From Meridianimarinicoccus zhengii (GTDB lineage Bacteria > Pseudomonadota > Alphaproteobacteria > Rhodobacterales > Rhodobacteraceae), in the NCBI RefSeq assembly GCF_003254465.1, contig NZ_QDFI01000032.1, forward strand, positions 1-46,443: a stretch of 46,443 nucleotides of DNA. The letters are read 5' to 3'. The notes under the pieces are model-generated. The model did no database searches. It saw only the letters and a list, made by a program, of their open reading frames with translations, and was not told the origin of the DNA. The position numbers and the translations under genes are program-made. Of the stretch, positions 1 to 9,232 are shown one piece after another (the first letter of the stretch is position 1; each line of letters starts with the position of its first letter).

Positions 1-926
1 AGCGCCGCCAGCGCGGCGCGCGCGCCCGCCTCCGCGCTGTCCGCCAGCCCGCCCAACGCCAGCGCCTCCCCCGCCAGTGCCAGCGACAGCGCGCAAAGCC
101 GGTCGTCAGGGCGCGGATCGCGCAGCACGTCCAGCACCGCCGCCACCTCCAGCGCGTTACCCACCGCATCGGCCAGCGGCTGGTTCATGTCGGTGATGAC
201 GGCGCGAGACGCCATGCCAGCCCCCTGCGCCGTCGTGACAAGCCGCCGGGCGAGCCCTTCAGCCTCTGCCCGCGTCCGCATGAAGGCACCCGAGCCGCCC
301 TTCACGTCGAGCACCAGCGCATCCGCCCCGCCCGCGAGCTTCTTGGACAGGATCGACGCGGTGATGAGCGGCACGCTATCCACCGTCCCGGTCACGTCGC
401 GGATGGCGTAAAGCCGCCGGTCAGCAGGGGCGATCTCGGCGCTCGCCCCCACGATGGCGCAGCCCACATCGGCCACGATGGCCCGCAGGCGCGCCTCCGT
501 CACGACCGTCTCCACGCCGGGGATCGCTTCGAGCTTGTCGAGCGTCCCGCCCGTGTGCCCCAGCCCCCGGCCGGACAGCATCGGCGCATAGGCCCCGAGT
601 GCCGCCAGTACCGGCGCCACGATGAGCGAGGTCGCATCCCCCACGCCGCCCGTGGAATGCTTGTCGAGCACCGGTCCCGGCAGGTCCCAGCGCAACACCC
701 GCCCGCTGTCACGCATCGCCCGCGTCAGCGCGACGGTGCGCGCATCGTCCAGCCCGACATGGCACAGCCCCATGGCCAGCGCGCCGGCCTGCGCATCGCT
801 GACCGTGCCATCGGCCAGCCCGCGCGCCAGCAGCGCCAGCGCATCGCCATCGGGGGCCGTGCCGTGGCGCAGCCGCGACAGGATCGCGCGCAGGTCGCGC
901 ATGTCCTGGGCCGCGGCGTCAGCCAT
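1..926 (-). CDS. deoA: Thymidine phosphorylase (C-terminus beyond window edge)
   Basis: Catalyses reversible phosphorolysis of thymidine/deoxyuridine to base plus deoxyribose-1-phosphate in the cytoplasm. The first 308 or so residues are visible; the reading frame is still open at base 1, so the C-terminal part is missing from the window. Translation from the ATG at 924-926 shows the family phosphate-binding motif KHSTGGVGD near residue 80 and the KLAGGADALVLDVKGGSG block near residue 200, both typical of the DeoA/anthranilate phosphoribosyltransferase-like fold. The start overlaps the stop of cdd by 8 nt (ATGGCTGA), so the two are probably translationally coupled. With cdd it forms a pyrimidine nucleoside salvage operon. 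Identity is secure; the overlap-defined start is the best choice but not proven. Confidence 0.92.
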   Translation of the reverse strand, partial: MADAAAQDMRDLRAILSRLRHGTAPDGDALALLARGLADGTVSDAQAGALAMGLCHVGLDDARTVALTRAMRDSGRVLRWDLPGPVLDKHSTGGVGDATSLIVAPVLAALGAYAPMLSGRGLGHTGGTLDKLEAIPGVETVVTEARLRAIVADVGCAIVGASAEIAPADRRLYAIRDVTGTVDSVPLITASILSKKLAGGADALVLDVKGGSGAFMRTRAEAEGLARRLVTTAQGAGMASRAVITDMNQPLADAVGNALEVAAVLDVLRDPRPDDRLCALSLALAGEALALGGLADSAEAGARAALAA

Positions 927-1362
927 CCCCGCCGCCTTCGCCCGCGGCATCCGCACCCATGGCCGGACCCGGCCCCGGGTCCATGTCATCGGCGGCGAAG
1001 GCGCCGGGCAACAGCGCGCCCACGGTCGTTTCCTGCCGCGCGCCCGAAACGCTGGCGAGCGTGACCGGCGTATCCGCCGACGCGAACTCGGCCAGCTTCT
1101 GGCGGCAGCCGCCGCAAGGGGTCAACGGGCGCGGCGTGTCGGCGATCAGCGCCACGGCCATGATGCGCGTCTCGCCTGCCGCGACCATGGCGGCGATGGC
1201 GCCCGCCTCGGCACAGGTGCCTTCGGGATAGGCGGCGTTCTCCACGTTGCATCCTAGGTGCACGGCTCCGCCGGCGCCCATGATGGCCGCCCCCACCTGG
1301 AACCGGGAATAGGGGGCATAGGCGCGGGTCATGACCCCACGGGCGGCGGCGACGAGATCCAT
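919..1362 (-). CDS. cdd: Cytidine deaminase
   Basis: Hydrolytic, zinc-dependent deamination of cytidine/deoxycytidine to uridine/deoxyuridine; cytoplasmic. The 147-residue product has the N-terminal YAPYSRFQVGAA block, the zinc/catalytic CAE motif (NVENAAYPEGTCAE) and the second zinc site PCGGCRQ, as expected for the small homotetrameric class. The C-terminal tail, rich in Gly, Asp and Pro, is longer than the conserved fold. The ATG at 1360-1362 was chosen because AGGGAG lies about 7 nt upstream and the protein then begins just before the conserved fold; a longer upstream frame adds unconserved residues. It is the first gene of the cdd-deoA operon and is divergent from the malic enzyme gene. 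Confidence 0.93.
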   Translation of the reverse strand: MDLVAAARGVMTRAYAPYSRFQVGAAIMGAGGAVHLGCNVENAAYPEGTCAEAGAIAAMVAAGETRIMAVALIADTPRPLTPCGGCRQKLAEFASADTPVTLASVSGARQETTVGALLPGAFAADDMDPGPGPAMGADAAGEGGGDG

Positions 1363-1525
1363 GTGACACTCCCTGACCAGAACCGCCCCACCCTGCGGCG
1401 CGCCCCGGCCCTTTGCAAGACCGGCGCTTTGCACGCCCGCGTTTGAAACTGCTCCTGCCGCTTGGGCATGGTCTTGGCCCCTTTGTTCGGCTACGACCAT
1501 GGCACGATTGACAGGGAGCGGACCC

Positions 1526-3805
1526 ATGACCACCGACACCGGCGACAGCCTGCGCGACGAGGCGCTCTACTACCATGAATTCCCCCGTCCCGGTAAGCTG
1601 GAGATCCGCGCCACGAAGCCGCTCGCCAACGGGCGCGACCTTGCGCGCGCCTATTCGCCCGGCGTGGCCGAAGCCTGCACCGAAATCGCCGCCGACCCCA
1701 CCGCCGCGCGCCGCTACACCGCCCGCGGCAACCTCGTCGCGGTCGTCACCAACGGCTCGGCGGTGCTGGGGCTCGGCAATATCGGGCCGCTGGCATCCAA
1801 GCCGGTGATGGAGGGCAAGGCGGTCCTGTTCAAGAAGTTCGCCAATATCGACTGCTTCGACATCGAACTGGACGCGACCGATCCGGAACGCATGGCCGAT
1901 ATCGTCTGCGCGCTCGAACCGTCCTTCGGTGCCATCAACCTCGAAGACATCAAGGCCCCCGACTGCTTCATCGTCGAACAGATCTGCCGCGAACGGATGA
2001 ACATCCCCGTGTTCCACGACGACCAGCACGGCACGGCCATCGTCGTTGGCGCCGCCGCGACCAACGCGCTGCGCGTGGCCGGAAAGAATTTCGAGGATAT
2101 CCGCATCGTGTCCACCGGCGGGGGGGCGGCGGGCATCGCCTGCCTGAACATGCTGGTCAAGCTGGGCGTGAAGCGCGAGAACATCTGGCTGTGCGACATC
2201 CACGGGCTGGTCTACGAAGGCCGCGAAGTGGACATGAACCCGCAAAAGGCCGCCTTCGCGCAACCGTCCGACAAGCGCACGCTGGACGACGTGATCGAGG
2301 GCGCGGACCTGTTCCTCGGCCTGTCGGGCCCCGGCGTGCTCAAGCCCGAGATGGTGGCGAAGATGACTGCGCGCCCGATCATCTTCGCGCTGGCGAACCC
2401 CCGGCCCGAGATCATGCCGACCGACGCCCGCGCCGTGGCCCCGGACGCGATCATCGCCACGGGCCGGTCGGACTTTCCCAACCAGGTCAACAACGTCCTG
2501 TGCTTTCCATTCATCTTTCGCGGCGCGCTCGACGTGGGTGCGACGGAGATCAACGACGCCATGCAGATCGGCTGCGTCGAAGGCATCGCCGCGCTCGCCC
2601 GCGCGACCACCAGCGCCGAGGCCGCGGCGGCCTACCAGGGCGAACAGCTGACCTTCGGGGCGGATTACCTGATCCCCAAACCGTTCGACCCGCGCCTGAT
2701 GGGTGTCGTCGCCTCCGCCGTGGCGCGTGCGGCGATGGAAAGCGGCGTCGCCGAACGGCCCATCGACGATCTGGTGAAATACAAGGCCGATCTCGACGGG
2801 TCGGTGTTCAAGTCCGCGCTCATCATGCGCCCGGTGTTCCAGGCCGCGGCCAAATCCAGCCGCCGCATCGTCTTTGCCGAGGGCGAGGACGAACGCGTCC
2901 TGCGCGCCGCCAATGCCGTCATGGAGGAAACGACCGAGACCCCGATCCTGATCGGCCGGCCCGACGTGATTGCAACCCGCTGCGAACGCGCGGGCCTTGC
3001 CATCCGCCCCGACACGGATTTCGAGGTGGTGAACCCGGAAAACGACCCGCGCTACCGCGACTACTGGGAAACCTATCTCGGCCTGCGCGAACGCCACGGC
3101 GTGACCCCGGACCTCGCCCGTGCGATCATGCGCACGAACACCACCGCCATCGGCGCGATCATGGTCCACCGCGAGGAAGCGGACAGCATGATCTGCGGCA
3201 CCTTCGGCCAATACCTGTGGCACCTGAACTACGTCACCCAGATCCTCGGGACCGACACGCTGCACCCGGTGGGGGCACTGTCGCTGGTGATCGGCGAAGG
3301 CGGGCCGCTCTTCATCGCCGACACCCATGTGAACGCCGAACCCACGCCCCAGCAACTGGCCGACGCCGTCATCGGTTGCGCGCGGCACATGCGCCGCTTC
3401 GGGGTGGAACCGGCCATCGCGCTGTGCTCGTCGTCGGAATTCGGCAATCTCGACACCCGCTCGGGGCGGACCATGCGCGCCGCGCTGGCCATTCTCGACA
3501 GCGCGCCGCGCGATTTCGCCTATGAGGGGGAGATGAACGTGGATACGGCCCTGACCCCGGCCCTGCGCGAACGGGTCTTTCCGCACAGCCGGTTCTCCGG
3601 CGCGGCCAACGGGCTGGTCTTCGCCAATTCCGACGCGGCGTCGGCGGTGCGCAACACGCTCAAGGCGCGGGCGGGCGGGCTCGAGGTCGGGCCGATCCTC
3701 ATGGGCATGGGCAACCGCGCCCATATCACCACGCCGGGCGTCACGGCGCGGGGCTTGCTGAACATCGCCGCCATTGCCGGCACGCCGGTCGCGGAATACG
3801 GCTGA
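1526..3805 (+). CDS. maeB: NADP-dependent malic enzyme with phosphotransacetylase-like C-terminal domain
   Basis: Oxidative decarboxylation of malate to pyruvate with reduction of NADP. The 759-residue length matches the MaeB-type fusion: malic domains (residues 1 to about 430, with the YSPGVAEAC block, the FHDDQHGTA metal/substrate motif and a Rossmann GGGAAGIA loop) joined to a phosphate acetyltransferase-like domain (about 430-759, with [11 protein letters not shown] and the late [13 protein letters not shown] block). In characterised MaeB proteins this second domain is regulatory (acetyl-CoA sensing) rather than a full Pta; that is family knowledge. The start at 1526 has AGGGAG about 8 nt upstream; an ATG 27 nt earlier lacks one. 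It faces cdd across a 163-nt divergent region containing two TTTGCA direct repeats (1412-1417, 1428-1433). Confidence 0.93.
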   Translation: MTTDTGDSLRDEALYYHEFPRPGKLEIRATKPLANGRDLARAYSPGVAEACTEIAADPTAARRYTARGNLVAVVTNGSAVLGLGNIGPLASKPVMEGKAVLFKKFANIDCFDIELDATDPERMADIVCALEPSFGAINLEDIKAPDCFIVEQICRERMNIPVFHDDQHGTAIVVGAAATNALRVAGKNFEDIRIVSTGGGAAGIACLNMLVKLGVKRENIWLCDIHGLVYEGREVDMNPQKAAFAQPSDKRTLDDVIEGADLFLGLSGPGVLKPEMVAKMTARPIIFALANPRPEIMPTDARAVAPDAIIATGRSDFPNQVNNVLCFPFIFRGALDVGATEINDAMQIGCVEGIAALARATTSAEAAAAYQGEQLTFGADYLIPKPFDPRLMGVVASAVARAAMESGVAERPIDDLVKYKADLDGSVFKSALIMRPVFQAAAKSSRRIVFAEGEDERVLRAANAVMEETTETPILIGRPDVIATRCERAGLAIRPDTDFEVVNPENDPRYRDYWETYLGLRERHGVTPDLARAIMRTNTTAIGAIMVHREEADSMICGTFGQYLWHLNYVTQILGTDTLHPVGALSLVIGEGGPLFIADTHVNAEPTPQQLADAVIGCARHMRRFGVEPAIALCSSSEFGNLDTRSGRTMRAALAILDSAPRDFAYEGEMNVDTALTPALRERVFPHSRFSGAANGLVFANSDAASAVRNTLKARAGGLEVGPILMGMGNRAHITTPGVTARGLLNIAAIAGTPVAEYG

Positions 3806-3895
3806 CACCTCCCCGACCGGCATCGCGCATTGACAAACAGGGGCGCGCGATGCCTGCCTAGGCGGATTACATATTCGCATATGGGGGGAGCCATG

Positions 3896-4750
3896 ATGCC
3901 GAAGGACAGGCCGGAACAGGCCCACGGCGCTGTCGGGCGGCAAAAGGCGCGCCATGGCGCGGTCACCTCGGCACAGGCCGACATGCTGGGCGCGACGCTG
4001 GTGCCCGGCTGGACGGTCGGCACCCTGCCGGATGGCGCGCCTGTCCCGAAGCTGTGGCACTGGGCGGCCTTTCCACCTGCGGCACCCATGGAGGACCTCG
4101 GCCCCGACGGGCACCCGAAGCTCGGCGATTTCCTCCCCGATCTCGGCCTGAACCGGCGCATGTGGGCCGGTGGCAGCCTGCGCTTCCTCCGGCCGATCCA
4201 CGTGGGCGAGCGCCTGACACGCCTGTCCGAAATCGCGTCGGTGGACCACAAGGACACCGCCGGCGGCCCCATGGCCTTCGTCACCCTGCGCCACAGGATC
4301 GACGGGGCCGCAGGCCCGGCGATCGAGGAAGACCAGACCATCGTCTACCTGCAGATCCCGCCCGAATTCCGCCCGCCGAAGGCGATCCCGGCCCCAGAGG
4401 CCCCGGCCTTTGAGCGCACCCTGCCCGTGACCGCGCCGCTGCTGTTCCGCTACTCGGCGGCGACCTTCAACGCCCATCGCATCCATTACGACCGTGCCTA
4501 CGCCACCGGGGTCGAACACTATCCCGGCCTCGTCGTGCACGGTCCGCTTCAGGCCACGCTCCTGATGGCCGCGGCCACCGCCCATCGGGGCAGCCCGCCC
4601 GACAGCTTCCAGTTCCGCGGGCTGTACCCGATGTTCGACCACCACGACCTGCGCCTGATCGGCGTGGACAAGCCCGACGGCACGCTGGCGCTTTGCACCG
4701 CCGCCCCCGCGGGGCACCAGGGGATGCAGGCCACGGCGGCGTGGTCCTGA
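3896..4750 (+). CDS. MaoC/HTD2-type hydratase, mesaconyl-C4-CoA hydratase-like
   Basis: The 284-residue protein belongs to the FAS1-like/HTD2 hotdog hydratases. An N-terminal hotdog half carries the conserved MWAGGSLRF stretch, and the C-terminal half carries FNAHRIHYD, whose Asp/His are the hydratase residues of MaoC domains. The close relative in the 3-hydroxypropionate bicycle hydrates mesaconyl-C4-CoA to citramalyl-CoA; itaconyl-CoA hydratases are another possibility. Its stop shares one base with the ATG of the CoA-transferase-like gene (TGATG), so the two products are expected in similar amounts and probably act in sequence. The start is a double ATG (3893/3896) behind GGGGAG; 3896 gives the better spacing. 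A TTGACA at 3830-3835 is a candidate -35 box, but its -10 partner is weak. Confidence 0.8.
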   Translation: MPKDRPEQAHGAVGRQKARHGAVTSAQADMLGATLVPGWTVGTLPDGAPVPKLWHWAAFPPAAPMEDLGPDGHPKLGDFLPDLGLNRRMWAGGSLRFLRPIHVGERLTRLSEIASVDHKDTAGGPMAFVTLRHRIDGAAGPAIEEDQTIVYLQIPPEFRPPKAIPAPEAPAFERTLPVTAPLLFRYSAATFNAHRIHYDRAYATGVEHYPGLVVHGPLQATLLMAAATAHRGSPPDSFQFRGLYPMFDHHDLRLIGVDKPDGTLALCTAAPAGHQGMQATAAWS

Positions 4751-6000
4751 TGGGGATCCTGTCGGGGATGCGGGTCGTCGAAGGCTCGGCCTTCGTGGCG
4801 GTGCCGCTCGCAGGGATGACGCTGGCGCAGATGGGCGCGGACGTGATCCGCTTCGACCGGCTCGAAGGCGGACTCGACGCCCAGCGCTGGCCGGTCACCC
4901 GCGACGGGCGCTCGCTCTTCTGGGCGGGGCTGAACAAGGGCAAGCGGTCGGTCGCGGTGAACATGAAATCCCCCGAAGGCCGCGAGTTGATCACCCGCAT
5001 CGTCACGGCCCCCGGCGACGACGCGGGCCTGTTCCTGACGAACCTGCGCGTGCGCGACTGGATGGACTTCGAGACGCTCAGCCAGCACCGCAAGGATCTC
5101 ATCATGGTGACGTTGCTGGGCGACCGGCACGGCAACCCGGCGGTGGACTATTCCGTCAACCCGTCCCTTGGCTTCCCCCTTGCCACCGGTCCCGAAGGCA
5201 GTACCGAACCCGTCGCGCACACCCTGCCCGCATGGGACTGCATCGCGGGCAACCTTGCCGTCTCCACCCTGCTGGCCGCCGAACGCCACCGCCTGCGCAC
5301 CGGGCAAGGGCAGGAGGCCGTCCTGACCCTGAAGGACGTGGCGGCGGCCATGCTCGGCCATCTCGGCATCATCGGGGAGGTCTGCGTGAACGGCACCGAC
5401 CGCCCCAAGTCAGGCAACAGCCTGTATGGCGCCTACGGGCAGGATTTCGTGCTGGCCGATGGGCGGCGGATCATGGTGATCGGGCTGACCGACCGGCAAT
5501 GGCGCGTGCTGGTGAAGACCACCGGCATGGACGCGGAGTTCGACGCGCTGGCCGCACGGCTCGGTGCCGACCTGCGGGCGGAAGGCGCGCGCTGGACCCA
5601 CCGCCACGCGATCACCGACACCCTGCGCCCGTGGTTCGCCGCCCGCACGCTGGATCAGGTGGCCCCGCTCTTCGACGGGGCCGGCCTGACATGGTCGGTT
5701 TTCCGCAGCTTCGCGCAGGCCGTGGCCGAAGACCCGGACCTGTCCCCCGACAATCCGATGATGGCCGAGATCGACCAGCCCGGCATCGGGCGTTATCCCG
5801 TGCCGGGCCTCGCCGCCACGTTCTCCGCCCTCGACCGCGACCCGCCCCGACCCGCACCGGACCTGGGTGCCGATACCGAGGCCGTTCTGGCGGACGTGGC
5901 GGGCTTGCCTTCGGGCGAGATCGGGCGGCTCTTCGACACGGGCATCGTGGCCGGGCCGCGCCCCGCGCAGCACCCCGTTTCTGCACCGCAGAACCGTTAG
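4750..6000 (+). CDS. mct: CaiB/BaiF family CoA-transferase, 2-methylfumaryl-CoA isomerase (Mct)-like
   Basis: The 416-residue class III CoA-transferase-fold protein has the N-terminal GMRVVEGSAFVAVPLAG block, KRSVAVNMK (CoA-binding region) and a PAWDCIAG segment whose Asp163 aligns with the catalytic aspartate of the family. It most resembles the intramolecular transferase that moves CoA from C1 to C4 of mesaconate. Coupling to the preceding MaoC-type hydratase reproduces the mct-meh pairing of the Chloroflexus 3-hydroxypropionate bicycle. Start: ATG overlapping the preceding stop by one base. The stop codon lies inside the first copy of a TAGCGTAAACC direct repeat placed before prpE. Family assignment is firm; the exact acyl-CoA substrate is inferred. 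Confidence 0.75.
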   Translation: MGILSGMRVVEGSAFVAVPLAGMTLAQMGADVIRFDRLEGGLDAQRWPVTRDGRSLFWAGLNKGKRSVAVNMKSPEGRELITRIVTAPGDDAGLFLTNLRVRDWMDFETLSQHRKDLIMVTLLGDRHGNPAVDYSVNPSLGFPLATGPEGSTEPVAHTLPAWDCIAGNLAVSTLLAAERHRLRTGQGQEAVLTLKDVAAAMLGHLGIIGEVCVNGTDRPKSGNSLYGAYGQDFVLADGRRIMVIGLTDRQWRVLVKTTGMDAEFDALAARLGADLRAEGARWTHRHAITDTLRPWFAARTLDQVAPLFDGAGLTWSVFRSFAQAVAEDPDLSPDNPMMAEIDQPGIGRYPVPGLAATFSALDRDPPRPAPDLGADTEAVLADVAGLPSGEIGRLFDTGIVAGPRPAQHPVSAPQNR

Positions 6001-6053
6001 CGTAAACCGCGACCCCAAGGCGCAGTCCCGGATCCCGCGCCGTAGCGTAAACC
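5998..6053 (+). repeat. Direct repeat pair TAGCGTAAACC before prpE
   Basis: The 11-mer TAGCGTAAACC occurs at 5998-6008 and again at 6043-6053 (period 45 nt), ending 24 nt before the prpE start codon. The first copy contains the mct stop codon. Two exact copies so close to a start in GC-rich DNA suggest an operator pair or a small duplication. No regulator for this sequence is known to me. Confidence 0.5.
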
Positions 6054-6077
6054 CGGGCAAACTGGCGGAGGAATACC

Positions 6078-7982
6078 ATGGCATACAAAGATGTATACGC
6101 GGCGTGGAAAGCCGACCCGGACGCCTTCTGGATGCAGGCGGCGGACGCGATCGACTGGCACACGAAGCCCAGCAAGGCGCTCTTCGACGACAACGCCCCG
6201 TTCTTCGAATGGTATGCCGACGGGATGGTGAACACCTGCTGGAACGCCGTGGACCGCCATGTCGAAGCCGGGCATGGCGACCGCATCGCCATCATCCACG
6301 ACAGCCCGGTGACGCACTCCAAGCACGAAATCACCTATGACGAGCTGCGCGACCGGGTGGCCAGCCTTGCGGGTGCCTTGCGCGCCAAGGGCGTCGAAAA
6401 GGGCGACCGGGTCATCATCTACATGCCCATGGTCCCCGAAGCGCTGGAGGCGATGCTCGCCTGCGGACGCATCGGCGCGATCCATTCGGTGGTGTTTGGC
6501 GGCTTCGCGGCCAACGAACTTGCAGTGCGCATCGACGACGCGAAACCGAAATGCATCATCGCGGCAAGCTGCGGGATCGAACCGGGCCGCGTGGTGCATT
6601 ACAAGCCGTTGCTGGACGGTGCCATCGACGCGGCCACCCACAAGCCCGATTTCTGCGTGATCTTCCAGCGCGAACAGGAAGTCGCGCATCTGGAAGAGGG
6701 TCGGGATGTCGATTGGCACGCCTTCCAGTATGGCGTGGAACCGGCAGACTGCCTGCCGGTCGAAGGCAACCACCCCGCCTACATCCTGTATACCTCGGGG
6801 ACCACGGGCGCACCCAAGGGCGTGATCCGGCCCACGGGCGGGCATCTCGTGGCGCTCGACTGGACCATGGCCAACATCTATGCCGTTCAACCGGGCGAGG
6901 TGTTCTGGGCCGCGTCCGACGTGGGCTGGGTCGTCGGGCACAGCTACATCTGCTACGCACCGCTGATCCACGGCTGCACCACCATCGTGTTCGAGGGCAA
7001 ACCCGTGGGCACGCCCGACGCGGGCACATTCTGGCGCGTCATCGAGGAGCACAAGGTCTCCGTGTTCTTCACCGCCCCCACCGCCTTCCGCGCGATCAAG
7101 CGCGAGGACCCCAGGGGCGAGTTCCTGAAGAAATACGACCTCTCGGGCCTGCGCGCGCTCTTCCTTGCGGGCGAACGGGCGGACCCCGACACGATCACTT
7201 GGGCGCAGGACATGCTCGGTGTGCCGGTGATCGACCACTGGTGGCAGACCGAAACCGGCTATGCCATCGCCGCCAACCCGGTGGGGATCGAACACCTGCC
7301 GGTCAAGATCGGCAGCCCTTCGGTGCCCATGCCCGGTTACGACGTCTGCATCCTCGACGAGGGCGGGCATGCGCTGAAGCCCGGCGAACTGGGCGCTATC
7401 GCCATCCGCCTGCCCCTGCCGCCGGGCACCCTGCCGGGCCTGTGGAACGCCGAAGACCGCTTCCGCAAGAGCTACCTGACCCATTTCCCCGGCTATTACG
7501 AGACTGGCGATGCCGGGATGATGGACGAAGACGGGTATCTCTACATCATGGCGCGCACCGACGATGTCATCAACGTCGCCGGTCACCGCCTGTCCACCGG
7601 CGGGATGGAAGAGGTGCTCGCCTCCCATCCCGACGTGGCAGAATGTGCCGTCATCGGCGTCGCGGACGAATTGAAGGGCCAACTGCCCATGGGCTTCGTC
7701 TGCCTGACCAAGGGCGTGAACCGCCCGCATGCCGACATCGTCAAGGAATGCGTCACGCTGGTGCGCGACAAGATCGGCCCTGTCGCGGCGTTCAAGCTGT
7801 GCGCGGTGGTGGACCGGCTGCCCAAGACCCGGTCGGGCAAGATCCTGCGCGCGACAATGGTCAAGCTCGCGGATGGTGCTGACTTCAAGATGCCCGCCAC
7901 CATCGACGACCCCGCGATCCTTGACGAGATCGCGGCGGCGCTGAAGACCCTCGGCTACGGATCGAAGACCGAAACCGCCTGA
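6078..7982 (+). CDS. prpE: Propionyl-CoA synthetase (propionate--CoA ligase)
   Basis: ATP-dependent activation of propionate (and possibly acetate) to the acyl-CoA through an acyl-adenylate. The 634-residue acyl-CoA synthetase has the P-loop-like YTSGTTGAPKG motif near residue 240, the adenylate motif DHWWQTETG near residue 390, the hinge/YETGD region near residue 475 and the C-terminal catalytic lysine in KTRSGKILR near residue 590, a known site of reversible lysine acylation in this family. Overall sequence and length fit PrpE rather than Acs. GGAGGA lies 6 nt before the ATG. The 77-nt gap after mct, which holds the direct repeats, suggests its own promoter or regulated read-through from the upstream genes. 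Confidence 0.92.
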   Translation: MAYKDVYAAWKADPDAFWMQAADAIDWHTKPSKALFDDNAPFFEWYADGMVNTCWNAVDRHVEAGHGDRIAIIHDSPVTHSKHEITYDELRDRVASLAGALRAKGVEKGDRVIIYMPMVPEALEAMLACGRIGAIHSVVFGGFAANELAVRIDDAKPKCIIAASCGIEPGRVVHYKPLLDGAIDAATHKPDFCVIFQREQEVAHLEEGRDVDWHAFQYGVEPADCLPVEGNHPAYILYTSGTTGAPKGVIRPTGGHLVALDWTMANIYAVQPGEVFWAASDVGWVVGHSYICYAPLIHGCTTIVFEGKPVGTPDAGTFWRVIEEHKVSVFFTAPTAFRAIKREDPRGEFLKKYDLSGLRALFLAGERADPDTITWAQDMLGVPVIDHWWQTETGYAIAANPVGIEHLPVKIGSPSVPMPGYDVCILDEGGHALKPGELGAIAIRLPLPPGTLPGLWNAEDRFRKSYLTHFPGYYETGDAGMMDEDGYLYIMARTDDVINVAGHRLSTGGMEEVLASHPDVAECAVIGVADELKGQLPMGFVCLTKGVNRPHADIVKECVTLVRDKIGPVAAFKLCAVVDRLPKTRSGKILRATMVKLADGADFKMPATIDDPAILDEIAAALKTLGYGSKTETA

Positions 7983-8152
7983 TCCACCCGTCCCCGTCCC
8001 CGGCGCCGTGCGCTGCATGGGCCGGGGCATCCACAGACGCAACGGCAGGCACCGGACGCGTCGGGAACGTCGCGCGGCACTGGGAACACGCCCCCTGTGC
8101 GTCTCGAAGCCATGCCTGCGCCCTCTTGGGCGGGGCCGCACCGCGGCGCATG

Positions 8153-9169
8153 CTAACCCGGAATAAACCGGCGCAGATAGTCGTCGGAATAATCGATCTC
8201 CAGCTCGATCCAGACGGGCAGGTGATCCGACATTTCGTGCGTGCACCATTGCGGATAATACCCCGCCCAGTCGGCATAGGCTTCGCCGCGTTCGGCCTCC
8301 GCTGCGGCGCGATAATCCGCCACCTCGTCCGCGCGATAGACCGCCGCGCGCCAGTCGAAACTCCCCGCCCGCAGCATCCGCGTGCGGTCGTGATTGCCGG
8401 AAAACGCGATCTGGTCGAAATGCCGCGTCCCGCCCAGGTTCGTCGGCCCCAGCAACGGCGCATCGAACCCCTCGGCCCGCAGGGCGGCCATGATGTCGTC
8501 GTCGGGATGCTCGATGTTCATGTCGCCCAAGAGCACGTAGACCTCGTCCGCCGCGCGCGCCCGTTCGGCCAGGATCGCGGCGATGGTGCCCACCTCCCGC
8601 GCGCGCAGCGTCAGGTCCGCCGCCGCCTCGCTGCCGAAATGGATATGCGCCGAACACAGGGTGAAGCGGAACCACGACGCCTGAAACGCCGCGAAGAACG
8701 GCGTGCGCGCGATCTGCCGCCCGTCGATCAGCGCATCGGCGGGCAGCACCACCTCGCCGATCAGGTTGCGGAACACCACCCGGTCGGTGTTGTAGAAGAT
8801 CGCCATCCGTTCGCTGTTGCCCGGCACCCCGGCGGTCACGTCGGTGACGAAATAGGTCCAGTTCGGCCCCAGCAGCCCCGCCAGCCGCCGCACCGGGGCA
8901 AGGTCGGGCTTCAGTTCCTGCACCGCGCAGATGTCGAAATGATCAACGATCTCGGCGATGTAGTGATAGCTCTCGTCCAGTCGCGGGCGCCCGCCGTCGA
9001 AATGGCGGATGTTCCACGACCCCACGATCAGCGAATTGGGCCGCCGCTCGTCCAGCACCTGCCGTGCCAGTTCCGAGCGCAGCGCAAGCAGATGCGCCGC
9101 GATCCAGCCTCTCTGGCCCGGACGCGCGTCGCCCTCGGGATAAAGGTCGAGTTCCTTGTAGGACGCCAC
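8153..9169 (-). CDS. Endonuclease/exonuclease/phosphatase (EEP) family hydrolase
   Basis: The 338-residue metal-dependent phosphodiesterase of the DNase I/EEP fold shows the motifs in order: WNIRHF (about residue 52), AVQELK (metal-binding Glu, about 82), HIHFG, GDMNI (catalytic Asp/Asn) and the terminal SDHLPVWIELE (catalytic Asp-His). The natural substrate (DNA, RNA, phospholipid or other) cannot be told from the sequence, and no signal peptide is evident. Translation starts at a GTG (9167-9169) with AAGGA about 6 nt upstream. It lies 63 nt downstream of nadK on the same strand and may be cotranscribed. The 170 nt between its end and prpE are C-rich and hold a small GCCGC/GCGGC hairpin but no gene. 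Confidence 0.85.
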   Translation of the reverse strand: MASYKELDLYPEGDARPGQRGWIAAHLLALRSELARQVLDERRPNSLIVGSWNIRHFDGGRPRLDESYHYIAEIVDHFDICAVQELKPDLAPVRRLAGLLGPNWTYFVTDVTAGVPGNSERMAIFYNTDRVVFRNLIGEVVLPADALIDGRQIARTPFFAAFQASWFRFTLCSAHIHFGSEAAADLTLRAREVGTIAAILAERARAADEVYVLLGDMNIEHPDDDIMAALRAEGFDAPLLGPTNLGGTRHFDQIAFSGNHDRTRMLRAGSFDWRAAVYRADEVADYRAAAEAERGEAYADWAGYYPQWCTHEMSDHLPVWIELEIDYSDDYLRRFIPG

Positions 9170-9232
9170 GCCCGATCCTTCCGCAAACCGGGGCAGAGCC
9201 TGCGCCCGAATCGCGGCCCCGGCAAGCGGCGG

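Noticed and set aside
986-4717. Minus-strand open frame of 1243 codons opposite cdd, malic enzyme and the MaoC-type gene
   Set aside because: Arg/Gly/His-rich translation typical of antisense to GC-rich genes; the plus-strand genes have clear family motifs.
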